Of a stretch of DNA of 47,167 bases, positions 40,321-47,167 are shown in pieces (the stretch's first letter is position 1; each line of letters starts with the position of its first letter). The DNA is from Carnobacterium_B sp045617425. Its GTDB lineage: Bacteria; Bacillota; Bacilli; Lactobacillales; Carnobacteriaceae. Below the pieces are notes generated by a model. It was given only the letters and a program-made list of their open reading frames with translations, ran no database searches and was not told the DNA's origin. The stretch spans positions 1-47,167 of the forward strand of contig NZ_JAZLIO010000014.1 in NCBI RefSeq assembly GCF_045617425.1. The letters run 5' to 3'. The translations under genes and the position numbers were made by a program.

Positions 40321-41580
40321 TTATAAAGATAATTCTTTTTTCAAACTAATAGATTCAATACATAAACAAATGGCATCCATTGCTGCATCTAAATCCTCTA
40401 ATGATACTGGTGTTGGTGCTAATCGAATACTGTTATCTTTAGGATTATCACCATAAGGATAGGTTGCACCTGCCTCTGTTATAGCTACCCCAATTTCAGC
40501 TAATGCATGAACAATTTCAGTTGCACATCCATTTTTGGTAGTCAAATGAACAAAATAACCACCTTTTGGTTCTGTCCACTCCACATAATCTTTATCTACA
40601 AAATAATCGGTTAGTTTTTGATTGATCAAATCAAATTTTGGTTTTAAAATTTGTGCATGGTCAGCCATATGTTGAGAGATATGGTCTTTATTTTTCAAAA
40701 ACTTCACATGACGCATTTGATTGATCTTATCAAATCCAATCGTTTGAAAAGAAAGTTCTTTTGCTACTATATCAATATTACGTTTACTTGCTCCTAAAGC
40801 TGATACACCGGCACCTGGAAAAGTGATTTTTGATGTTGAACAAAACATCCATGCACGATCTGGATTTCCAGCAGCTTTACAAGCAGTTAATAAATTTTTA
40901 GCCGAATGTTTATCTTCCGTCAAATGATGCACAAGGTAGGCATTGTCCCAAATAACCATGAAATCCTCTGATCCTGTCTTCATATTGGCTAAGCGGTCAA
41001 CCACTTCATCTGAGTAGGTTATACCTGTTGGATTACTATATGTAGGAACACACCATATTCCTTTTATAGCAGCATCATTCTTTACAAGTCTTTCTACTTC
41101 ATCCATATCAGGACCATTTTCTTTTAATTCAATTGAGATCATCTCAATGCCTAAGTTTTCTGTCATTGAAAAATGACGATCATATCCTGGGCTAGGACAT
41201 AAAAACTTAATTGTTTCGTTATGAATAGGACCCCTCTTTCTTGAAAATAGATTAGATACGATTGCTAAGTGCATTAAACTTAAACTAGAGTTTCCTCCAA
41301 TCAAAATCTCATCCAAGTTGGTTTCTAAAAGTTCAGAGAATAACTTTTTAGCTTCATAAATACCAGTTAATTCTCCATAATTGCGAATATCTACATTACC
41401 TTGACTCATAAAATCTGATGAGGAAGAAAATACATCCAACATTGGTTGTGATAATTGTAATTGTTCTTTACTCGGTATGCCTCTTTTTATATTTAAATTC
41501 AAAGGTTGATCTACATATTTATCATAACTTATTTTTAAGTGAGCGTAATACTTTGTTAACTCTTCTGCTGATTGTTTCAT
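40321..41580 (-). CDS. Aspartate aminotransferase (PF12897 type)
   Basis: This 419-residue fold-type I PLP enzyme is of the PF12897 aminotransferase type, known from Corynebacterium AspT. It should interconvert aspartate plus 2-oxoglutarate with oxaloacetate plus glutamate. Signatures: GGNSSLSLMHLAI, PSPGYDRHFS, WCVPTYSNPTG, VIWDNAYLVHHL (cofactor Asp and Tyr), and FCSTSKITFPGAG with the Schiff-base Lys. The C-terminal substrate Arg is in DNSIRLAPTP. An AAAGGAG site precedes the ATG. It is the last gene of the pckA-oad cluster, and its product, oxaloacetate, is the substrate of the decarboxylase and carboxykinase next to it. Specificity for aspartate is inferred from family and context. Confidence 0.87.
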   Translation of the reverse strand: MKQSAEELTKYYAHLKISYDKYVDQPLNLNIKRGIPSKEQLQLSQPMLDVFSSSSDFMSQGNVDIRNYGELTGIYEAKKLFSELLETNLDEILIGGNSSLSLMHLAIVSNLFSRKRGPIHNETIKFLCPSPGYDRHFSMTENLGIEMISIELKENGPDMDEVERLVKNDAAIKGIWCVPTYSNPTGITYSDEVVDRLANMKTGSEDFMVIWDNAYLVHHLTEDKHSAKNLLTACKAAGNPDRAWMFCSTSKITFPGAGVSALGASKRNIDIVAKELSFQTIGFDKINQMRHVKFLKNKDHISQHMADHAQILKPKFDLINQKLTDYFVDKDYVEWTEPKGGYFVHLTTKNGCATEIVHALAEIGVAITEAGATYPYGDNPKDNSIRLAPTPVSLEDLDAAMDAICLCIESISLKKELSL

Positions 41581-41637
41581 TTATTTGTCTCCTTTCCCTT
41601 TTACTCTTCTAAAAAAGTATAGCGAAGAACAATTAAG

Positions 41638-41676
41638 AAAGCAAAACAAAGTTCGAGGTGAACTCTGTTTTACTTT
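41638..41676 (-). other. Hairpin between the small membrane peptide gene and the aminotransferase gene
   Basis: The 17-nt arms 41638-41654 and 41660-41676 pair fully on the minus strand only, using two G-U pairs, so the RNA from that strand forms it. The T tract after it is poor, so it may reduce read-through or set an RNA end rather than terminate fully. Confidence 0.6.
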
Positions 41677-41678
41677 CC

Positions 41679-41816
41679 TTAATTTTTATTGGAAAACCAT
41701 TTGACTAAACCCATACAAGCTAAGAAAAGAGTACCTAATACCATAAAAATACCAACCATTCCATACCCCATTAATTCCAAACCTTGTTGTAAGGCTGTAT
41801 AATCAATATTAAACAT
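41679..41816 (-). CDS. 45-residue membrane peptide, oxaloacetate decarboxylase gamma-like
   Basis: This small ORF encodes about 45 residues starting MFNIDYTALQQGLELMGYGM and ending KWFSNKN. It has one membrane segment (GYGMVGIFMVLGTLFLACMGLV) with a short N-terminal helix before it, and LELMGYGMVGIF resembles the start of OadG gamma subunits (xxLMxxGMxxVFxxL). It lies 26 bp after oadB and before the aminotransferase, inside the operon. The ribosome site is weak (GTGGTG near 41825). It is probably the membrane part of a gamma subunit of the Na+ pump, but a second gamma-like protein is encoded at 43374-43670, so the assignment is tentative. Confidence 0.7.
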   Translation of the reverse strand: MFNIDYTALQQGLELMGYGMVGIFMVLGTLFLACMGLVKWFSNKN

Positions 41817-41842
41817 CTTTTCACCACTTTCTTCTTAAAAAA

Positions 41843-42964
41843 TTATGAAAAGTACCCTAATAATAAACCACCGGCGATTACTGAAGCAATCTGTCCTGAA
41901 ACATTTGCTCCTGCCGCATGCATCAAGACAAAATTTTCTTTATCTTCTTCTTGAGCCATTTTTTGGATTACTCGAGCAGACATCGGAAATGCAGAAATGC
42001 CCGCCGCGCCAATCATAGGATTAATTTTTTCTTTACGAAATAGATTAATAAATTTGGCAAATAGTACCCCAGCGACAGTATCCATAATAAATGCAATCAA
42101 ACCAAATCCAATAATTAATAACGAGTCTACAGTTAAAAATAATTCTGCCGTCATTTTAACTGAAATGGTTAACCCTAGTAAAATACTAACAATGTTTACT
42201 AACTCATTTTGAGCAGTATGACTTAATCGATCTAAGACTCCACATTCTCTTAATAAGTTACCAAACATTAAAAAACCAACTAATGGTAAAGAAACTGGCG
42301 CTATAAATCCAGATACGATGATAACAACGATAGGGAAAAGGATACGAACTGGTTTCGAGATAGATGTTGAAGTATAATGCATTCTTATTAGGCGTTCTTT
42401 CTTTGTTGTGACAGCTCTAATCGTTAATGGTTGGATTATGGGTACCAAAGCCATATAGGAATAAGCAGCTACCGTAATAGGACCTAATAAATGTGGGGCT
42501 AACTGCAATGCAACAAAAATAGAGGTAGGTCCATCTGCTGCACCGATAATGCCAATCGAAGCAGCTTCTAGAATGTCAAAACCAAAAATAACCGCAACTA
42601 AAATAGTAAAGAAAATTCCAAATTGAGCAGAAGCTCCAAATAGTAATAAAATTGGTTTTTGCAGCAATGGTCCAAAGTCAATCATCGCTCCGATTCCAAT
42701 AAAAATCAACAGAGGGAACACTTCAGTCGCAATTCCAAAATCAAACAAAATATTGAGGATGCCTTCTTGTTCTTGATTATTTGCTAATTGAGTAATTAAT
42801 CCAGATTGTGGAAAATTAACCAACAGTGTTCCAATTCCCATAGGTACTAGCAAAGTTGGTTCAAAATTTTTCTTAATACCTAGATACATTAAACATGCCC
42901 CAATGGCCATCATAATGATTTGTCCAATTGAAATGGACAATAAACCAGAAAAAAAAGTACTCAA
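41843..42964 (-). CDS. oadB: Oxaloacetate decarboxylase beta subunit, Na+-translocating
   Basis: This 373-residue polytopic protein is the beta subunit of the decarboxylase Na+ pumps: it decarboxylates carboxybiotin and moves Na+ out. Conserved segments: PLLIFIGIGAMIDFGPLL, the Na+-site loop IGIIGAADGPTSIFVALQLA, and NPMIGAAGISAFPMSARV with the second Asp/Ser region. MLHAAGANVSGQIASVIAGG is the family end pattern in general form. The start is TTG at 42964 with GGAGG 7 nt upstream. It is 45 bp after the biotin carrier gene. Family members also serve glutaconyl-, methylmalonyl- and malonyl-decarboxylases; oadA next door indicates oxaloacetate. Confidence 0.95.
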   Translation of the reverse strand: MSTFFSGLLSISIGQIIMMAIGACLMYLGIKKNFEPTLLVPMGIGTLLVNFPQSGLITQLANNQEQEGILNILFDFGIATEVFPLLIFIGIGAMIDFGPLLQKPILLLFGASAQFGIFFTILVAVIFGFDILEAASIGIIGAADGPTSIFVALQLAPHLLGPITVAAYSYMALVPIIQPLTIRAVTTKKERLIRMHYTSTSISKPVRILFPIVVIIVSGFIAPVSLPLVGFLMFGNLLRECGVLDRLSHTAQNELVNIVSILLGLTISVKMTAELFLTVDSLLIIGFGLIAFIMDTVAGVLFAKFINLFRKEKINPMIGAAGISAFPMSARVIQKMAQEEDKENFVLMHAAGANVSGQIASVIAGGLLLGYFS

Positions 42965-43009
42965 ACTATCTCCTCCCTCACTAGGAATTTGAAATAAAAA
43001 TAATTTTTC

Positions 43010-43360
43010 TTAATTTGGAATAATTAGGAACAGAACTTCTCCAGCTTCTACCGATTGATTGGATTGAGCCTTTATTTGCGAGACGACACCATCAACTGGA
43101 GCAACAATTTCGTTCTCCATCTTCATTGCTTCTAATATACAGACTGTTTCTCCTGCTTTTACGGATTGTTTTTCTTGTACCTTAACAGACAAAACTCTTC
43201 CTGGCATAGGAGCTGTAATCGATATTCCATCCAACGGATTGCCATTGTTTTTGTTAGAACTTAAAGTTTCATTTTCTTTATTTTCATTCAATTCCCCATT
43301 AATTTCCTTTACTGAAACCTGATACACTTTACCATTTACTGTTATCTCATAATTTTTCAT
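43010..43360 (-). CDS. oadD: Biotin carrier subunit of oxaloacetate decarboxylase
   Basis: This 116-residue protein has a short beta-rich N-terminus (MKNYEITVNGKVYQVSVKEI), an Asn/Glu-rich linker and a C-terminal biotinyl domain with the biotin lysine at residue 80 in ILEAMKMENEIVAP. It carries carboxybiotin from the carboxyltransferase subunit (oadA) to the membrane subunit (oadB). Here the carrier is a separate protein, as in the oadD arrangement of Enterococcus, rather than fused to oadA. I start at the ATG at 43360 with GGGAG 7 nt upstream. The oadD symbol follows that nomenclature. Confidence 0.92.
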   Translation of the reverse strand: MKNYEITVNGKVYQVSVKEINGELNENKENETLSSNKNNGNPLDGISITAPMPGRVLSVKVQEKQSVKAGETVCILEAMKMENEIVAPVDGVVSQIKAQSNQSVEAGEVLFLIIPN

Positions 43361-43373
43361 CAGCGCACTCCCT

Positions 43374-43670
43374 TTATCGAATTCGCTCAATCTTTGATAC
43401 TTGGTAAGTCTTGTCTTGTCGGTCCTCATTAGCTAAAATCAATGCCATCAAAACAGCAATTATTTTGGTTTCTTCATCTTCATCCTGATCAAGTGCTGGA
43501 AAATCTTGGTTTGTTTGGACAGATGTCTCTGTTTGATGATTGACTTTATGTTGATTTGTTTTCAAGTGAATCAACTGACGAAACAATTGCCACACAATAA
43601 GCAGTACAAATAGTGCTAACAATCCAACAACGGCAATCACCACTATATCCAAATAAGAAAAACGTTCCAT
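43374..43670 (-). CDS. Small membrane subunit, OadG/OadH-like
   Basis: This 98-residue protein has one N-terminal membrane helix (LDIVVIAVVGLLALFVLLIVW), a charged Gln/Asp-rich middle and a C-terminal segment ETKIIAVLMALILAN ending YQVSKIERI, which resembles the C-terminal part of OadG-type gamma subunits. It lies between oadA and the biotin carrier with gaps of 14 and 13 bp, exactly where Enterococcus has oadH-like genes. It probably anchors and assembles the decarboxylase. AGAGGTG precedes the ATG. Whether it or the 45-residue peptide is the true gamma subunit is open. Confidence 0.8.
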   Translation of the reverse strand: MERFSYLDIVVIAVVGLLALFVLLIVWQLFRQLIHLKTNQHKVNHQTETSVQTNQDFPALDQDEDEETKIIAVLMALILANEDRQDKTYQVSKIERIR

Positions 43671-43684
43671 TTTCTCACCTCTTT

Positions 43685-45100
43685 TTATAAATAGGCAGAT
43701 ATTTTAATTGTTTGCTCCTCATCTATGGTCTCTTTTTTTTGTTCAACATTTTCCGTTGAGTATTTTTTGATTAGAAATTCTTTTCCAACTTGTGGGAATA
43801 AGGCATACGTTAATACATCTTCATCCGATTTTGCACTATTTCCTATCTCTTTTTTTAAACGTTCAAACTCTGGTTGAAGGTGATCAGCTGGTCGATTCGT
43901 AATAACTGGTTCATTATGGATAATCTGCTTTCTAAAATCGTCGCTAATCGGCATTGGCGAACGTCCATATGAACCCTGTAAATATTCTTTGATTTCATTT
44001 GGAACCATCTTGTAACGCTCTCCCGCTAGGACGTTAAAGACTGCTTGTGTACCCACCATTTGGCTCATAGGAGTTACCAATGGAGGGTATCCTAAATCTT
44101 TGCGAACTTGTGGGACTTCCTTTAAGACTGCTTCATATTTTTCAGTCGCATTTGCTTGTTTTAATTGTGAATACAAATTGGATAACATCCCTCCAGGAAC
44201 TTGATACAACAGTGCTTTCGGGTCTACAGCCATCATTTTTGGGTTTAATTGCTGATTAGCTAGATACTTATCTCGAATAGGTTTAAAGTAATCAGCAATT
44301 TCTTCCAATAACTGGAGATTTAACTTTATTGTTGCAAACCCCTCATTTAATGCAATAGCCATTGATTCAGTGGGTGGTTGACTCGTTCCCTCTGAAAAAG
44401 GTGAAATAGCAGTGTCAATCATATCTACACCAGCTTTAACGGCCATTAAATACGTCATTTGTGAAACACCACTTGTAGCATGAGTGTGCAAACTAAGCGG
44501 TACAGTAATAACGTTTTTCAGCTCGCGCACAAGTTCTTTTGCCACAAATGGTGTTAGGATACCAGCCATGTCTTTTATACAAATTGAATCTGCACCCATT
44601 TTTTCTAGTTCTTTAGCTAGTTGAGTATAATATTCTATTGTGTGCACTTCGCTTATGGTATAGCAAATAGTCAATTGAGCATGTTTCCCATATTTTTTCA
44701 CTGCTTTTAAGGAAGCTTCCAAATTTCTAGAATCATTTAAGGCATCAAAAATCCTGAAAATATCTATACCATTTACACTAGCTTTTTCAACAAACTTTTC
44801 TACAATATCATCTGCATAATGTCGATAGCCCAAAAGATTCTGGCCTCTTAATAGCATTTGTAACCTAGTGTGCGGTGCTTTTTCTTTGATGGCTCTTAAC
44901 CTTTCCCAAGGATCTTCATTTAGAAAACGAATCGCAGCATCAAAAGTAGCTCCTCCCCAACATTCCAGGGAATAGTAACCGACCTGGTCCATTTTTTCAA
45001 TAATAGGCAACATTTCTTGCGTCGACATTCTTGTAGCCATCAAGCTTTGGTGAGCATCTCTCAAAACGGTTTCCGTAATTTCAACCGTATGTTCTTTCAT
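43685..45100 (-). CDS. oadA: Oxaloacetate decarboxylase alpha subunit (carboxyltransferase only)
   Basis: This 471-residue protein is the carboxyltransferase part of OadA: it moves the carboxyl group from oxaloacetate to biotin, giving pyruvate. The TIM barrel has ETVLRDAHQSLMATRM (metal-binding Asp), SLECWGGATFDAAIRFL, ICIKDMAGIL (the lysine that is carbamylated) and LSLHTHATSG (metal His pair). The PYC-OADA C-terminal domain is present, but the fused biotinyl domain of classical OadA is absent; a separate carrier gene (43010-43360) supplies it, so this is not a truncation. AAAGGAG precedes the ATG. It follows pckA by 82 bp. Confidence 0.95.
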   Translation of the reverse strand: MKEHTVEITETVLRDAHQSLMATRMSTQEMLPIIEKMDQVGYYSLECWGGATFDAAIRFLNEDPWERLRAIKEKAPHTRLQMLLRGQNLLGYRHYADDIVEKFVEKASVNGIDIFRIFDALNDSRNLEASLKAVKKYGKHAQLTICYTISEVHTIEYYTQLAKELEKMGADSICIKDMAGILTPFVAKELVRELKNVITVPLSLHTHATSGVSQMTYLMAVKAGVDMIDTAISPFSEGTSQPPTESMAIALNEGFATIKLNLQLLEEIADYFKPIRDKYLANQQLNPKMMAVDPKALLYQVPGGMLSNLYSQLKQANATEKYEAVLKEVPQVRKDLGYPPLVTPMSQMVGTQAVFNVLAGERYKMVPNEIKEYLQGSYGRSPMPISDDFRKQIIHNEPVITNRPADHLQPEFERLKKEIGNSAKSDEDVLTYALFPQVGKEFLIKKYSTENVEQKKETIDEEQTIKISAYL

Positions 45101-45182
45101 TTTTTCATACTCCTTTCTAGCAAATGAAAAGGATTAGGTAAACCAAATGAAACAACTAATTTTTAATGCATGTACTCTCATT

Positions 45183-46823
45183 TTATTCAATCAATGCCTG
45201 CATGGCTTTTAATGCTTCGTCTGGTAAAACGTTCATTTTATTTTTTTCCTTTTCTTCTTGAATATATGCTACTCGCATGTTTAGACGTTCTTGAACCAAC
45301 TGACGATACTCTGAATCGTTAAATTTGGGCTCATAACCATTCACTACTAAATAACTCAAATTACCAAGTTTTCCAAACGGTTTAAATTCTGCTGTTTCTT
45401 CAACGATTGATTCAATACTGCTTAACGTAACAGCCGCAGTAACGTTTTTGTCTCCAAAATAGCCTGTATTTAAAATATAACAATCAATGTTTTGATCAGT
45501 AAATAATGCTTTAAAATGACGGTAGTCTTCTTCAAGCGGATAAATACGGAATGGATTTGCATACGGCTCAATCACAAGTTTATTGATATCGACCCCCTTT
45601 TTCAAACGTTCAGCTGTAGAACGTTTTGTAGCTAAGGTAGCTCCAAATGTTGCAGCAAGTATTGGATCATTTATTTTAATTACGGGTGGTAAACTTTCAT
45701 CTTTCATGATCCAATAGATCGCATTTATTGATTCATCAAATTTATCTACACGATTTGACGTAGAGTAACGTGATTTTATAGTTCTACCATTACCATTACG
45801 TAGATCTTCTGTTAATAGAACTTTATCACCATTTTCATCTAACGTGACTGCTACATTTTGTACAGTCACAAAATAATCAACTTCAACATGGTCTGAAGGA
45901 TAATCTTGTGTTTTATCAAAATAAGATGGTTCTAATGCAATAGATGAACCATTTTTTAGAGAAATAATAAATGCATCATCATGCAAAACTTCCACCTCAT
46001 ATTTATGTTCATGTTTAGCATGTGTTAATGTAGACTTTCCTGATCCGGATAGTCCAAAGAATGCTGAAACATAATTTTTTCCATTAGTTAAAGTGAATTT
46101 TTTTTGTCCACCATGGCATGCAACGTATCCTAATCGGTGAGCTATCCCCCAAGCAAGTGTTAATGTTGCTTTCTTTAACTCTCCAAAATAATTCATACCT
46201 AAAATAACTGCTGTGTTGTGCTCTGAATCAAAATAAGCCAGACCCATTGGATAATCCGGATGATGCCATTCTGGATCTTGATAAATAAAGATATCACCTT
46301 CATTTATTGGTCTGGATTCGAGGTACATTTCATTGTACAGTTCGTTACAAATTTGAAAATTTAATAACCAAGAGTATAAGTTATTTTCTTGGCCAACAGG
46401 CACACTCAAATGAGCTTTCACCATAAACTCAGGATCTAAACCAACATAAACGGTTCCTTTATATCGCATTTTATTTTCACCTTGATAAATAGCTTCTCGA
46501 ATGATTGGAGCCAATTTAGCATCTTCTGCAGGATTTTCTCCTAAAATACGTTTTGCTGCTGCTGTACGGCCTACTACAGCTCCACCATTCTCAACTAGAA
46601 CTTTTGCTCCATATGGTAAGCCTAATTTTTCTGGATACTTAACCAACAAGTCTGTTACAATGGTATGCATTGATTCTTTAGCTAGTAAGTATGCTTCTTC
46701 TATCGTTTCCACTTCATTAATATTGTTCCCATACATCGTTGTTTCTACTACCGCACGTAATGGCGAAAATAGAGGGTTGTTTTTTTTAATTTCGGATTTT
46801 GAAAAAGTAGATCTTGTTGACAT
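45183..46823 (-). CDS. pckA: Phosphoenolpyruvate carboxykinase (ATP)
   Basis: This 546-residue enzyme converts oxaloacetate plus ATP to PEP, CO2 and ADP, or runs in reverse. The ATP type is shown by FFGLSGSGKSTLTHA (kinase-1a loop), LHDDAFIISL and ILGMNYFGELKKATLTLA; the metal-binding pattern is in that central region. EGDIFIYQDPEW and LNTGYFGDK are other family stretches. AAAAGGAGAGG precedes the ATG. No cre site or clear -10/-35 pair was found with confidence in 46824-47031. With oadA-B and the aminotransferase it links aspartate, oxaloacetate, PEP and pyruvate; ATP-type PEPCK is present in only part of the Lactobacillales. Confidence 0.97.
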   Translation of the reverse strand: MSTRSTFSKSEIKKNNPLFSPLRAVVETTMYGNNINEVETIEEAYLLAKESMHTIVTDLLVKYPEKLGLPYGAKVLVENGGAVVGRTAAAKRILGENPAEDAKLAPIIREAIYQGENKMRYKGTVYVGLDPEFMVKAHLSVPVGQENNLYSWLLNFQICNELYNEMYLESRPINEGDIFIYQDPEWHHPDYPMGLAYFDSEHNTAVILGMNYFGELKKATLTLAWGIAHRLGYVACHGGQKKFTLTNGKNYVSAFFGLSGSGKSTLTHAKHEHKYEVEVLHDDAFIISLKNGSSIALEPSYFDKTQDYPSDHVEVDYFVTVQNVAVTLDENGDKVLLTEDLRNGNGRTIKSRYSTSNRVDKFDESINAIYWIMKDESLPPVIKINDPILAATFGATLATKRSTAERLKKGVDINKLVIEPYANPFRIYPLEEDYRHFKALFTDQNIDCYILNTGYFGDKNVTAAVTLSSIESIVEETAEFKPFGKLGNLSYLVVNGYEPKFNDSEYRQLVQERLNMRVAYIQEEKEKNKMNVLPDEALKAMQALIE

Positions 46824-47031
46824 ATTATCCTCTCCTTTTTAGGTGATAAATTTGAACGGACTATGCATATAATCAATAGAATTTACTCGAACTTTCAAAA
46901 GCTTATATCAAAAGAAAACAGTCGATATTTACACCACCATCATAACAGATAGCATAAAAATAATGAATAAAGTATCCTTATATTACAAAAAAAGGTTAAT
47001 TGGTAGTCGCTTACTTATTTTTCAAACAAAA

Positions 47032-47068
47032 AAAGAGTCCCAAGAACGAAATGTTCTTGGGACTCTTT
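47032..47068 (-). terminator. Terminator after tRNA-Leu
   Basis: A 16-bp perfect stem (47032-47047 with 47053-47068) and a T run on the minus strand lie just after the 3' end of the tRNA. Confidence 0.85.
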
Positions 47069-47072
47069 AGTA

Positions 47073-47156
47073 TACCGGCGGCCGGAATCGAACCGGCACG
47101 CCCTCGCGGGCACAGGATTTTGAGTCCAGCGCGTCTACCAGTTCCGCCACGCCGGC
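47073..47156 (-). tRNA. tRNA-Leu (anticodon CAA)
   Basis: On the minus strand the 84-nt gene starts GCCGGCG and ends CGCCGGTA; the first pair is a G-U pair. The anticodon loop CTCAAAA gives anticodon CAA (Leu, UUG). The long variable arm (GTGCCCGCGAGGGCGT) is typical of tRNA-Leu. CCA is not encoded. A strong terminator follows. Confidence 0.95.
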
Positions 47157-47167
47157 ATATGGACTGC

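Noticed and set aside
43685..45100. OadA looks truncated because it lacks the biotin domain
   Set aside because: A separate biotin carrier gene lies two genes downstream, so this is a split-subunit form and not a broken gene.
1..47167. CRISPR array, insertion sequence, prophage or origin of replication
   Set aside because: No spaced direct repeats, transposase or phage genes, and no DnaA-box cluster were seen on either strand.

Overview
The window is a compact, AT-rich chromosomal segment of a low-GC Gram-positive bacterium in the order Lactobacillales. The evidence is strong AGGAGG-type ribosome binding sites, frequent TTG/GTG starts, a T-box leader, GlnR boxes, and Bacillus/Listeria-like gene order (hflX-ynbB-glnR-glnA; rhomboid-yqgQ-glcK; sodA-yqgB). 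The mix of Mn-SOD, ATP-type PEP carboxykinase and a Na+-pumping oxaloacetate decarboxylase would fit a Carnobacterium-like organism, but that genus is an inference. I see no prophage, insertion sequence, CRISPR array or origin.

Layout. 1-57: truncated tRNA-Arg. 218-595: PH-domain protein. 683-8805 (minus strand): GDPD, miaA, hflX, ynbB, then two consecutive glnR-glnA pairs, each with its own promoter and GlnR box. 8955-9185: small HTH protein. 9259-13044 (minus): rhodanese-like protein, lipoprotein, glucokinase, YqgQ, rhomboid protease. 13258-17230 (minus): a hypothetical gene, ribosomal protein L33, a truncated MltG-like protein, a membrane-anchored HTH-like protein and a class B PBP. 17383-20790 (plus): YfhO and a Qnr-like pentapeptide repeat protein. 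20991-24682: stress protein, Mn-SOD, a divergent DUF1189 membrane protein and a DEAD-box helicase. 24852-27111: the potassium transporter Kup behind a leader that looks like a yybP-ykoY (Mn2+) riboswitch with an intrinsic terminator. 27368-31843: zwf, aldo/keto reductase, phosphohexomutase and argR. 31989-34038: T-box-controlled argS. 34101-37785: thioesterase, thiolase, trmL, queG. 38131-40194: rRNA methyltransferase, DUF2188 and YtxH-like proteins.

40321-46823 (minus) is a four-carbon acid module: pckA, oadA, a gamma-like subunit, a separate biotin carrier, oadB, a 45-residue membrane peptide, and an aspartate aminotransferase. Together they could turn aspartate into oxaloacetate, then either decarboxylate it to pyruvate with Na+ export or convert it to PEP. 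No citrate lyase gene is present here. The window ends with tRNA-Leu(CAA).

The most interesting items are the Mn2+-type riboswitch in front of kup, the doubled glnRA locus with diverged GlnR tails and operators, and the aspartate/oxaloacetate Na+-pump cluster with its unlisted small membrane peptide.
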